This document shows, one piece after another, positions 15,993-23,442 of a DNA stretch of 49,120 nucleotides. A program made the position numbers and the translations under genes. Below the pieces are notes generated by a model. The model was not told the origin of the DNA. It was given only the letters and a program-made list of their open reading frames with translations, and did not search any database. The DNA lies in NCBI RefSeq assembly GCF_001424105.1, contig NZ_LMQH01000011.1, forward strand, positions 223,945 to 273,064, written 5' to 3'. Within the stretch, counting starts at the first letter, position 1. Each line of letters starts with the position of its first letter. Source of the DNA: Chryseobacterium sp. Leaf394. GTDB lineage: Bacteria > Bacteroidota > Bacteroidia > Flavobacteriales > Weeksellaceae.

Positions 15993-17726
15993 ATGGAGTG
16001 GACACAGGAGCAGAAAAACATCATTAATTCTACAGGAAATATCAAAATCAATGCGGTTGCCGGCTCCGGAAAAACTACGACCGTTATTGAATATGCCAGA
16101 ACGAGACCTGAAAACAGCAGGATTCTTTATCTGGCATTTAACAAGTCGGTAAAACTGGAAGCTGCGAAAAAATTTAAGGAAAGGGGACTTCATAATGTCA
16201 CTATTGAGACGGCACATTCTTTGTCCTATAAAAATGTTGTTTTTCAAAGCAATTATAAAATCAAAGCGCTGGGTTACAAAACCAATGAAATCGTTGAACT
16301 CCTCAATCTGCAGGGTAATGGTGAAAAACACACCGAGTATATTATTGCCAATCACATCAACAAATTCATCACTTATTTCTGCAACAGTGATAAACTGAAA
16401 GTTCAGGATCTAAATTATCTTGATACCATTACAGATCCCAATGCGAGAATTTTCGTCAGTACATTTTACCAGTATATTCTCACGCAGACCCGAATGTTAT
16501 TGAGTAAAATGGATAAAGGCGAAATTGAAATCACCCATGATTTTTATCTTAAAAAATTTCAGATTTTAAATCCGAAACTGCCTTTTGATTATATTCTTTT
16601 TGATGAAGGTCAGGATGCTTCGTCAGCGATGTTGGATGTATTTTTAAAACAAAATGCAACCAAAGTAATTGTAGGAGATACACATCAACAGATTTATGGG
16701 TGGCGTTTTGCAGTTAACTCTCTGGAAAAGGCTGATTTTGAAACGCATCATCTTTCAACAAGTTTCCGCTTCGGACAGGATATTGCGAATCTGGCGATGG
16801 AAGTTTTAAAATTTAAAAAACACATCAATCAGCATCAAACCATAACAATAACTGGTAATGGACGGGTTGAAGAAATAAAAACCAAGGCTATTCTTGCAAG
16901 AACCAATCTCGGATTATTGTTAAAAGCCATCGAATACGTTACTGAGAAAAAGAATGTAAAACATATCTACTTCGAGGGAAATATCAATTCTTACACGTAT
17001 GCAGATGAGGGAGCTTCTTTATATGATGTTTTAAATTTAAAGAATGACAAACGGACGTTCATTAAAGATAAACTCATCAAAGCGATGAAAAATATGAAAG
17101 AACTGGAAGATTATATCAGTAAAACAGAAGATCTTCAACTCGGGATGATGGTCGAAATTGTAAAAGAATACGGGAATAAAATTCCGAATATCATTAAAAC
17201 CATCAAGGACAAACACGTCGATGGCGATCAGAAAGAAAAAGCAGAGATGATCTTTTCTACCGTTCACCGCTGCAAGGGAATGGAGTATGACAGTGTGCGG
17301 CTGGTGAATGATTTTATTTCTGAAGAAAAACTGGAGAAACAGACGAAAGAGAAAAAGGGTCAGGAAATCAACGCTACAAAACTCAATGAAGAAATCAATC
17401 TTCTGTATGTGGCGGTAACACGAACCAAAAATAAGCTACACATTCCCGAATCTTTGATGCCTGTCGGTTTTTATGAGTCTTCACAAATTCAAATTATAAA
17501 AGACATTCCGAAGGACGGGAATAAAACTGAAAAATCATATACAGTCGACCAGGTAAGGGAAAAACATAAAGGCGCGTACCAACCCTGGACATCAGAACTT
17601 GATCAGGAACTGATGGAACTTTATTCAGAAGGCATCAGCGGAAATGATCTGGCGAAACATTTCGGTCGTACAAAAGGAGCTATAGCTTCACGGATAAAGA
17701 AATTAGAGATGGATGATTTTTCATAA
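15993..17726 (+). CDS. UvrD/Rep-like superfamily 1 helicase with C-terminal DNA-binding-like domain
   Basis: 577 residues from the ATG at 15993 (MEWTQEQKNIINSTG). An upstream in-frame TTG (15921) would add 24 residues unlike any helicase start, so the ATG is preferred. Helicase motifs: I AVAGSGKTTT (K27), II LFDEGQDASSAML (D204-E205), III VGDTHQQIYGWR, IV region STSFRFGQDIANL, V STVHRCKGMEYDSVRL, VI LYVAVTRTKNKL. Together they indicate ATP-dependent DNA unwinding. It is shorter than UvrD/PcrA. After about residue 525 comes a Myb/SANT-like segment (QPWTSELDQELMELYSEGIS, then LAKHFGRTKGAIASRIKKL) that looks like a helix-turn-helix. It is a single gene; its role in repair or defence is undetermined. 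Confidence 0.9.
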   Translation: MEWTQEQKNIINSTGNIKINAVAGSGKTTTVIEYARTRPENSRILYLAFNKSVKLEAAKKFKERGLHNVTIETAHSLSYKNVVFQSNYKIKALGYKTNEIVELLNLQGNGEKHTEYIIANHINKFITYFCNSDKLKVQDLNYLDTITDPNARIFVSTFYQYILTQTRMLLSKMDKGEIEITHDFYLKKFQILNPKLPFDYILFDEGQDASSAMLDVFLKQNATKVIVGDTHQQIYGWRFAVNSLEKADFETHHLSTSFRFGQDIANLAMEVLKFKKHINQHQTITITGNGRVEEIKTKAILARTNLGLLLKAIEYVTEKKNVKHIYFEGNINSYTYADEGASLYDVLNLKNDKRTFIKDKLIKAMKNMKELEDYISKTEDLQLGMMVEIVKEYGNKIPNIIKTIKDKHVDGDQKEKAEMIFSTVHRCKGMEYDSVRLVNDFISEEKLEKQTKEKKGQEINATKLNEEINLLYVAVTRTKNKLHIPESLMPVGFYESSQIQIIKDIPKDGNKTEKSYTVDQVREKHKGAYQPWTSELDQELMELYSEGISGNDLAKHFGRTKGAIASRIKKLEMDDFS

Positions 17727-17841
17727 CAGAAAATTATAAGGTTATCGCCCGTCATTTTGGATACAATGAAACTCAATTTGGCAACATTTCCGGTCGCGCA
17801 TCTGCAGACATTTGTATTATAAAATTTAAAGAAAATTTACA

Positions 17842-18651
17842 ATGCAAAAAACAATTTTTATCACAGGCGCATCATCAGGATTAGGAAAAGCTACGGCGAA
17901 ATTATTCCAGTCGAAAGGCTGGAACGTCATCGCAACGATGCGGAATCCACAAAATGAAACTGAGCTTTCGACGCTGGAAAATGTAACACTTCTTCCCTTA
18001 GATGTTACCAATTTACAGCAGATTCAGGATACCGTAAAAAAGGCCATCGAACTTCATCCCATTGATGTGGTTTTTAATAATGCAGGTTACGGCTTGATTG
18101 GTGCTTTGGAAGCGTTGACAGACGAACAAATCGTCAAACAGCTGGACACCAATTTACTGAGCGTGATTCGTGTAACTCAGGCTTTTATTCCTTATTTCAG
18201 AAAAAACAGAAACGGATTATTTATCACGACGACATCGATTGGCGGACTTCTGACTTTCCCTTTGGATTCGCTTTACCACGCCACAAAATGGGCTTTAGAA
18301 GGCTGGAGCGAAAGTATGTCGTTTGAATTAGCGTTGCATAATGTTGGCATCAAAACTATTGCGCCGGGCGGAATTAAAACTAATTTTGCAGGAGAATCAT
18401 TAGCCGTTGCCAGTCATCCGGCTTATGAAGATGGTATGAAGAAATTATTTGAACTGATGAACCCTGATAATTTTGAACCGGTAGGATGGATAGCTGATGT
18501 GGTATACGAAGCTGCCACAGACGGAAAAAATCAATTGCGATATGTGACGGGAGAATTTGCCAATCAGCTGTACAACCGTCGTTTGGAAATCGGTTCCGAA
18601 GCTGCCGTTCAGGAAATGAAACAGATGGCATTTGGTGATTTAATCAATTAA
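17842..18651 (+). CDS. SDR-family short-chain oxidoreductase
   Basis: 269 residues of classical short-chain dehydrogenase type. TGASSGLGKA (8-17) is the cofactor glycine motif, NNAGYGLIGALE the structural NAG motif, and catalytic Y145 and K149 lie in LYHATKWALEG, with a Ser in TTTSIGG just before. The substrate is not predictable. An AraC regulator begins 11 bases downstream, then an NTF2-like protein, so the three probably form an operon. The start codon follows an AT-rich leader without an obvious ribosome-binding site, as is normal for this phylum. Confidence 0.92.
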   Translation: MQKTIFITGASSGLGKATAKLFQSKGWNVIATMRNPQNETELSTLENVTLLPLDVTNLQQIQDTVKKAIELHPIDVVFNNAGYGLIGALEALTDEQIVKQLDTNLLSVIRVTQAFIPYFRKNRNGLFITTTSIGGLLTFPLDSLYHATKWALEGWSESMSFELALHNVGIKTIAPGGIKTNFAGESLAVASHPAYEDGMKKLFELMNPDNFEPVGWIADVVYEAATDGKNQLRYVTGEFANQLYNRRLEIGSEAAVQEMKQMAFGDLIN

Positions 18652-18662
18652 AAAATGAAGAA

Positions 18663-19574
18663 ATGAATAATCCGATAAAAGTAGATTCTATCTCAAGACT
18701 TCACGAGATGTTGGGTTTCGGAAAGCCTGTTCATCCTTTGATAAGCCTCACTGACAATACCAATATGATTGTGGAAAGTGACTTATTGAATCAACATTTT
18801 CTGTTCAATTTTTATAAAATTTCTTACAAAAAAACTAGGAAAGGCAAAATTGGATATGGACAAGGTTATTATGATTTCGACGAAGGCGGAATGGTTTTTA
18901 CCGCGACCAATCAGCTCATTTCCACGAGTGCCGATGATATGGAATACGAGGGTTTGACTTTGCTGATTCATCCTGATTTTTTCAGAAATTATTCATTGGC
19001 AACCCATATTAAAAGCTTTGGTTTCTTTTCATATTCTGCCAACGAAGCTTTATTTTTATCGGACAAAGAAAAGCAAACGATATTTTCAGTTTTTGAGAAT
19101 ATTAAGGAAGAATTGAATAATACGATTGACGATTTCAGCCAGGATGTTATCATTTCTCACGTCGAGGTTTTGCTCAATTACAGCAACCGTTTTTACAACA
19201 GACAATTCATTACCAGAAAAGCAGTGAATAATGACTTACTTTCGAAAATTGAAGAACTTTTAAATGTCTATTTTGATAAAGAAAACGGCTTGAATCAAGG
19301 GTTGCCAACCGTTGAGTTTCTCGCAACCGAACTCAGTCTTTCACCACGGTATTTAAGTGATATGCTTCGGTCTTTGACAGGGCAGAATGCACAACAGCTC
19401 ATTCACGAAAAACTGATTGAAAAAGCAAAAGATTATCTTACAGCAACCCAACTTTCGGTTGCAGAAATCGCTTATCAGCTTGGTTTTGAGCATCCGCAGT
19501 CTTTGAATAAATTATTTAAAAATAAAACCAATCAGACCCCTGTGCAATTTAAGCAAGGTTTTTATCATAACTAA
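18663..19574 (+). CDS. AraC-family transcriptional regulator
   Basis: 303 residues. The C-terminal 100 residues are an AraC/XylS DNA-binding domain: a first helix-turn-helix around VEFLATELSLSPRYLSDMLR, and the second, best conserved, in LSVAEIAYQLGFEHPQSLNK followed by LFKNKTNQTPVQFK. The N-terminal 190 residues are a cupin-like sensing domain (DLLNQHFLFNFYKISYKK, then GYYDFDEGGMVF), as in regulators of small-molecule stress genes. Position between the SDR and NTF2-like genes suggests local control of this cluster, perhaps including the secreted enzymes downstream; that is inference. Confidence 0.92.
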   Translation: MNNPIKVDSISRLHEMLGFGKPVHPLISLTDNTNMIVESDLLNQHFLFNFYKISYKKTRKGKIGYGQGYYDFDEGGMVFTATNQLISTSADDMEYEGLTLLIHPDFFRNYSLATHIKSFGFFSYSANEALFLSDKEKQTIFSVFENIKEELNNTIDDFSQDVIISHVEVLLNYSNRFYNRQFITRKAVNNDLLSKIEELLNVYFDKENGLNQGLPTVEFLATELSLSPRYLSDMLRSLTGQNAQQLIHEKLIEKAKDYLTATQLSVAEIAYQLGFEHPQSLNKLFKNKTNQTPVQFKQGFYHN

Positions 19575-19581
19575 ATTTAAA

Positions 19582-19914
19582 ATGAATATAGAAACGTTTA
19601 TCAAAGAGTGGATTGCAGTCGGCAACAGTTACAACACCGAAAAATATCTTGAGTTTTACAATCAAAACGCTGTTTTGGATGACCCTTCAGTTGGAAAAAA
19701 ATTCATTGGTCACAGCGGAATAAAAGATTATTTCGTAAATTATTTTATCGGTTACAGAACTCAGACTGAATTGAGGAAATTGGAAATCAGAGAAGATTCG
19801 GCTTATTTGGAAGTAGAATTTACTGGAGATTTTCCGGAAGGTAAAATTGGCGGTAGTTTTGATTTTGTTTTTAAAAACGACAAGATTGATTTTGTAAAAG
19901 CAGATTTGATTTAA
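19582..19914 (+). CDS. NTF2-like / SnoaL-like protein
   Basis: 110 residues with the NTF2-like cone-fold pattern: N-terminal helices (FIKEWIAVGNSYNTEKYLEF), then NQNAVLDDPSVGKKFIGHSG and a run of antiparallel strands ending in FDFVFKNDKIDFVKADLI. It is a typical small ligand-binding or ketosteroid-isomerase-like protein. It starts 7 bases after the AraC stop, so is co-transcribed, and is followed by a hairpin terminator. No substrate can be assigned. Confidence 0.85.
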   Translation: MNIETFIKEWIAVGNSYNTEKYLEFYNQNAVLDDPSVGKKFIGHSGIKDYFVNYFIGYRTQTELRKLEIREDSAYLEVEFTGDFPEGKIGGSFDFVFKNDKIDFVKADLI

Positions 19915-19918
19915 AAAT

Positions 19919-19952
19919 AAAACCTTCCCTATATCAAATTAAGAAGGTTTTT
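19919..19952 (+). terminator. Rho-independent terminator
   Basis: AAAACCTTC (19919-19927) pairs with GAAGGTTTTT (19943-19952) across a 15-base loop, with the T-run inside the arm. It ends the SDR-AraC-NTF2 transcript. Confidence 0.75.
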
Positions 19953-20172
19953 GGAAAATTGTTCAGAAAAATTATTCCTGGAGAGATTTGCCTGAATCAG
20001 AAAAGAAATAAGATAATTTCAATAAAATTTACAGAGGTTTATTTGCATTTTGCAGGTAGACCTTTTTTTGTTTTGAATGAAATCAGTAAAAATGGTAGGC
20101 AATTCCGTAATCAGTATAACGATGATATGCTGGAATGGACGGAACTTTGTTTAATAACAAGAAGTAGTGAAA

Positions 20173-20670
20173 ATGAAATATTTTTTAACCATAATTCTGC
20201 TTGTGTTCGGGCAATTTGCTTTCGCACAACAGACAAAAAATCAAAATAAAATGAAAACAGACATTCCAAAAATAAGTGATTTTCCGACTGGTGAAGAAAA
20301 CACAGCTTTTGCACAATATTTTATTGGTAAATCTTATTTGGCGCCACTGACGGGCAATAAAGATTTGAATATTCCACTTTCTAATGTTACTTTCGAGCCT
20401 GGCTGTAGAAATAATTGGCACAGTCACACCGGCGGACAATTGTTGATTGTGGTTGGTGGCGAAGGATTATATCAGGAAAGAGGAAAACCTGCCCGTCGTT
20501 TGAAATCTGGAGATATTGTAGAAATTGCTCCGAATGTTGAACATTGGCACGGCGCAACTGCAAATAGTTGGTTTTCGCATTTGGCTACGACCGGAAATCC
20601 TCAAACTAATCAAAATACATGGCTGGAAGCGGTTTCAGATGAAGAATACGCTGAAGCTGACAAAAAATAA
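20173..20670 (+). CDS. Secreted cupin-domain protein
   Basis: 165 residues from the ATG at 20173; a GTG two codons earlier is less likely. It begins with a signal peptide (MKYFLTIILLVFGQFAFAQ), so it acts in the periplasm or outside. The cupin motif 1 is GCRNNWHSHTGGQLLIVVGG (two metal His; the usual Glu is Gln) and motif 2 is IVEIAPNVEHWHGA. It resembles the quercetinase-like or CMD-associated cupins usually encoded next to carboxymuconolactone-decarboxylase proteins, exactly as here: the CMD gene starts 6 bases downstream. The substrate is unknown. Confidence 0.88.
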   Translation: MKYFLTIILLVFGQFAFAQQTKNQNKMKTDIPKISDFPTGEENTAFAQYFIGKSYLAPLTGNKDLNIPLSNVTFEPGCRNNWHSHTGGQLLIVVGGEGLYQERGKPARRLKSGDIVEIAPNVEHWHGATANSWFSHLATTGNPQTNQNTWLEAVSDEEYAEADKK

Positions 20671-20676
20671 TTTTCT

Positions 20677-21741
20677 ATGATGAGCAAAAACAAGTTTTTT
20701 CAATGGATAATTCTTTTTGTTCTCACATTAAGTTTTACAAAAATGAATGCACAGCAAAATACAGCCACTCAAAATTTAAATACTAAAGAACAAAGTCTGG
20801 TAAAGATTTCTTCATTAACGGCTATTGGAAATCTTGAAAATCTGAAAGTGCAGTTGAATGTAGGTTTAGATTCGGGTTTAACGATTAATGAAATCAAAGA
20901 AGCTTTGGTACAATTGTATGCTTACTGCGGTTTTCCGAGAAGTTTGAATGCTATTAATACTTTTAAAACTGTTCTCGACGAAAGAAAAACCAAGGGAATT
21001 AATGATATAGAAGGAAAGAAAATTATTGTAGAAAATAATGTTGAAGAAAAGTATGAACAAGGCAGAAAAACACTGGAGACACTTACAAAAACGCCACAAT
21101 CCAAACCAGCACCGGGATTCGGAGAATTTGCGCCGCGAATCGATGCATTTTTAAAAGAGCATTTGTTTGCCGATATTTTTGTGAGTGATGTTTTAAATTA
21201 TCAGCAAAGAGAATTGGTGACAATTTCCGCTCTGGCTTCTTTAAATGGAGTAGAATCTCAATTGCAATCACATATCGGAATTGGAAAAAATACCGGCATT
21301 ACGGATAATCAATTAGAACAACTGGCAGATTTGATACAGGAATCAGTGAGCAAAACTCAGGCAAATACAGTACGGAAAATCATCGGAAAACCTACTGTTC
21401 CGGTTGTCGGAAATAAGATGATGATCCGCATTTCGGAAATAGAAATTGTTCCCGGGTTTTCAGAAGAATACAGATCAATTCTGAAAGAAGAAGCTTCTGC
21501 CTCAGTAAATTTAGAGAAAGGTGTAATTGCCATTTTCCCGATGTACGAACAGAAAAATCCTGCTCAGATCAGGATTTTAGAAATCTATGATGATCAGGAG
21601 TCGTATCAGTTTCATCTGCAGACACCCCATTTTAAATTTTATAAAACATCCACTTTAAAAATGGTCAAATCATTGAAACTTATCGATATGAATCAAATTG
21701 ACAGCGAAACAATGACAGCGGTCTTTTCGAAGCTGAAGTGA
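20677..21741 (+). CDS. Secreted carboxymuconolactone-decarboxylase-family protein fused to an ABM-like domain
   Basis: 354 residues. The first 25 form a signal peptide (WIILFVLTLSFTKMNAQQ). Two CMD/AhpD-like helical domains follow: about 35-105 (GLTINEIKEALVQLYAYCGF, then PRSLNAI) and about 145-230 (LVTISALASLNGVESQLQSH, then IGIGKNTGITDNQLEQLADL). Only the first has a cysteine, single rather than the CxxC of AhpD, so a peroxidase role is unlikely. Residues about 245-345 resemble an antibiotic-biosynthesis-monooxygenase (ABM) ferredoxin-like fold (RISEIEIVPGFSEEYRSILK, then LEIYDDQESYQFHLQTPHF). It is co-transcribed with the cupin and may catalyse or assist a periplasmic oxidation step; that is inference. 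Confidence 0.85.
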   Translation: MMSKNKFFQWIILFVLTLSFTKMNAQQNTATQNLNTKEQSLVKISSLTAIGNLENLKVQLNVGLDSGLTINEIKEALVQLYAYCGFPRSLNAINTFKTVLDERKTKGINDIEGKKIIVENNVEEKYEQGRKTLETLTKTPQSKPAPGFGEFAPRIDAFLKEHLFADIFVSDVLNYQQRELVTISALASLNGVESQLQSHIGIGKNTGITDNQLEQLADLIQESVSKTQANTVRKIIGKPTVPVVGNKMMIRISEIEIVPGFSEEYRSILKEEASASVNLEKGVIAIFPMYEQKNPAQIRILEIYDDQESYQFHLQTPHFKFYKTSTLKMVKSLKLIDMNQIDSETMTAVFSKLK

Positions 21742-21781
21742 TGAATGTATTTAAAAACCGATGAAACACTTATTTTATATA

Positions 21782-21836
21782 GTTCTAAATTAAAAAAGGA
21801 AGATGTTTTACCTTAATAAAAAACGTAATTTAGAAC
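21782..21836. promoter_or_regulatory. Inverted repeat in the leader of the molybdenum-hydroxylase operon
   Basis: GTTCTAAATT (21782-21791) and AATTTAGAAC (21827-21836) are perfect 10-bp inverted repeats 35 bases apart, with AAGG...CCTTAA nested inside. They lie 31 bases before the first gene of the three-subunit enzyme. It could be an operator bound as a looped dimer or an mRNA stem. There is no T-run, so it is not a normal terminator. Confidence 0.35.
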
Positions 21837-21867
21837 AATTGTTTCTCATCAAAAATCAAATATAGCT

Positions 21868-22455
21868 ATGAAAATACCTTCAATCAGCCGCCGGAATTTC
21901 CTGATGACTTCAGGATTGCTCGTTTTCTGGTCGGCAATTCCCGTTCATCTCAAAGCAGCGGGCGAAAAAGTGCGGAACCTTTTCGTAACACCGAAGAAAG
22001 TTCTTCCGTTGAAAATGAAAGTTAACGGTCAGAACTTCGACCTTAATTTAGATACAAGAACTACAGTTTTAGATATGCTCCGTGAAAATCTTGATCTTAC
22101 CGGAACCAAAAAAGGCTGTGATCATGGGCAATGCGGCGCTTGTACAGTGCATATCAACGGTGAAAGAGTTTTAAGTTGTCTTACTCTGGCCTGTACAGCA
22201 CAGCAAAAAGAAATCACAACGATTGAAGGACTTGCCAACGGAGAAAATCTTCATCCGATGCAGAAGGCTTTTATTGAATGTGACGGTTTTCAGTGTGGCT
22301 ATTGCACGCCGGGTCAGATTATGTCAGCGGTAGCGTGTGTGAAAGAGGGTCATACCGGTTCGGTAGAAGTGATCAAAGAGTTTATGAGCGGAAATCTCTG
22401 CCGATGCGGAGCTTATAACGGAATTGTAGAATCTATACAAAAAGTAGCAGGATGA
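21868..22455 (+). CDS. paoA: 2Fe-2S subunit of a molybdenum hydroxylase (PaoA/YagT-like), Tat signal
   Basis: 195 residues. The start SRRNFLMTSGLLVFWSA is a twin-arginine signal, so the enzyme should be exported folded. The ferredoxin-type cluster ligands are in KKGCDHGQCGACTVHING (C84, C89, C92) plus C104 of VLSCL. The second [2Fe-2S] set is in QCGYCTPGQIM and GNLCRCGAYNGI. Both domains are the standard small subunit of xanthine dehydrogenase/aldehyde oxidoreductase enzymes, carrying electrons from the molybdenum site to FAD. Its stop overlaps the start of the FAD subunit (ATGA), as expected for a stoichiometric complex. Confidence 0.92.
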   Translation: MKIPSISRRNFLMTSGLLVFWSAIPVHLKAAGEKVRNLFVTPKKVLPLKMKVNGQNFDLNLDTRTTVLDMLRENLDLTGTKKGCDHGQCGACTVHINGERVLSCLTLACTAQQKEITTIEGLANGENLHPMQKAFIECDGFQCGYCTPGQIMSAVACVKEGHTGSVEVIKEFMSGNLCRCGAYNGIVESIQKVAG

Positions 22456-23429
22456 GACCATTTGAATTTTTCAGAAAAGATGATATTGCCAAAACGGTTT
22501 CGCAGAAGAATGACAAGGCAAAATTTATCGCAGGCGGAACCAATCTGGTCGATTTAATGAAGAAAAACATCGAGGAGCCGGATTATATTATTGATGTCAA
22601 TTCAGTTCTATCTGCAACTGTTGAGGCAGATAAAAAGAAACTGCGGATCGGAGCGATGTCAAAAAACTCGTCAGTGGCTAAAAACGCTGATGTTTTAAAA
22701 GAATATTCCCTGATTTCCAAGGCGATTTTAGCCGGAGCATCACCTCAAATCAGAAACATGGCTTCGTGTGCCGGAAATATGCTTCAGCGGACAAGATGTC
22801 CTTATTTTTATGATATTACAACGCCGTGCAACAAAAGAAAACCGGGCTCGGGATGCAGTGCAAAGGAAGGTGAAAACAGAATGAATGCCGTGATTGGGTA
22901 CAGTGATGATTGCGTAGCCGTACATCCTTCAGATTTCTGTATTTCTCTTGCAGCTTTGGATGCAACAGTTATTACAAGAAATTCTAAAAATAAAAAAGAA
23001 GAAATTGAGTTTAAAAACTTCCACCGACTTCCCGGAAATACACCGAATTTAGATACCAATCTTGCTCAGAATTCCATCATTGAAGCTATTGAAATTCCGA
23101 AGAATAATTTTGGTAAAAACAATGCTTATGTCAAACTTAGAGACCGCTCTTCTTACGCATTTGCTCTGGTTTCTGTTGCCGCCGCTTTGGATCTGGAAAA
23201 CGGAAAAATTAAAGATTCCCGTCTGGCGTCGGGTGGCGTGGCTCATAAGCCGTGGCGTTGGTATGAATCTGAAAATTTTCTGAAAGGGAAGATGCCCACA
23301 GCAGAAAATTTTTCAGCTGCAGCAGATTTGGCAATAAAAGATTTGAAACCACTTTCCAATAATGGTTTTAAAAAAGAAATGCTCCGCGGAGCGATGATTA
23401 CAGCACTTCAAAATAGTTTAAATCCTTAA
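22452..23429 (+). CDS. paoB: FAD-binding subunit of the molybdenum hydroxylase (PaoB/YagS-like)
   Basis: 325 residues. The FAD motif is FIAGGTNLVDLMKK near residue 30, with the second conserved block IRNMASCAGNMLQRTRCPYF. Between them and the C-terminal CO-dehydrogenase-flavoprotein domain is a cysteine-bearing insert (RCPYF, PCNKRKPGSGCSAKEG, DDCVAVHPSDFC). This is like the extra [4Fe-4S] cluster region of E. coli PaoB and related 4-hydroxybenzoyl-CoA reductase-type subunits. It passes electrons from the iron-sulfur subunit to the acceptor. It overlaps the previous gene by 4 bases and ends 13 bases before the large subunit. Confidence 0.9.
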   Translation: MRPFEFFRKDDIAKTVSQKNDKAKFIAGGTNLVDLMKKNIEEPDYIIDVNSVLSATVEADKKKLRIGAMSKNSSVAKNADVLKEYSLISKAILAGASPQIRNMASCAGNMLQRTRCPYFYDITTPCNKRKPGSGCSAKEGENRMNAVIGYSDDCVAVHPSDFCISLAALDATVITRNSKNKKEEIEFKNFHRLPGNTPNLDTNLAQNSIIEAIEIPKNNFGKNNAYVKLRDRSSYAFALVSVAAALDLENGKIKDSRLASGGVAHKPWRWYESENFLKGKMPTAENFSAAADLAIKDLKPLSNNGFKKEMLRGAMITALQNSLNP

Positions 23430-23442
23430 AAAAAGAATAGAT

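Noticed and set aside
19959..20249. 96-aa open frame before the cupin gene
   Set aside because: TTG start, no family resemblance, and it overlaps the signal-peptide region of the well-supported cupin gene in another frame.
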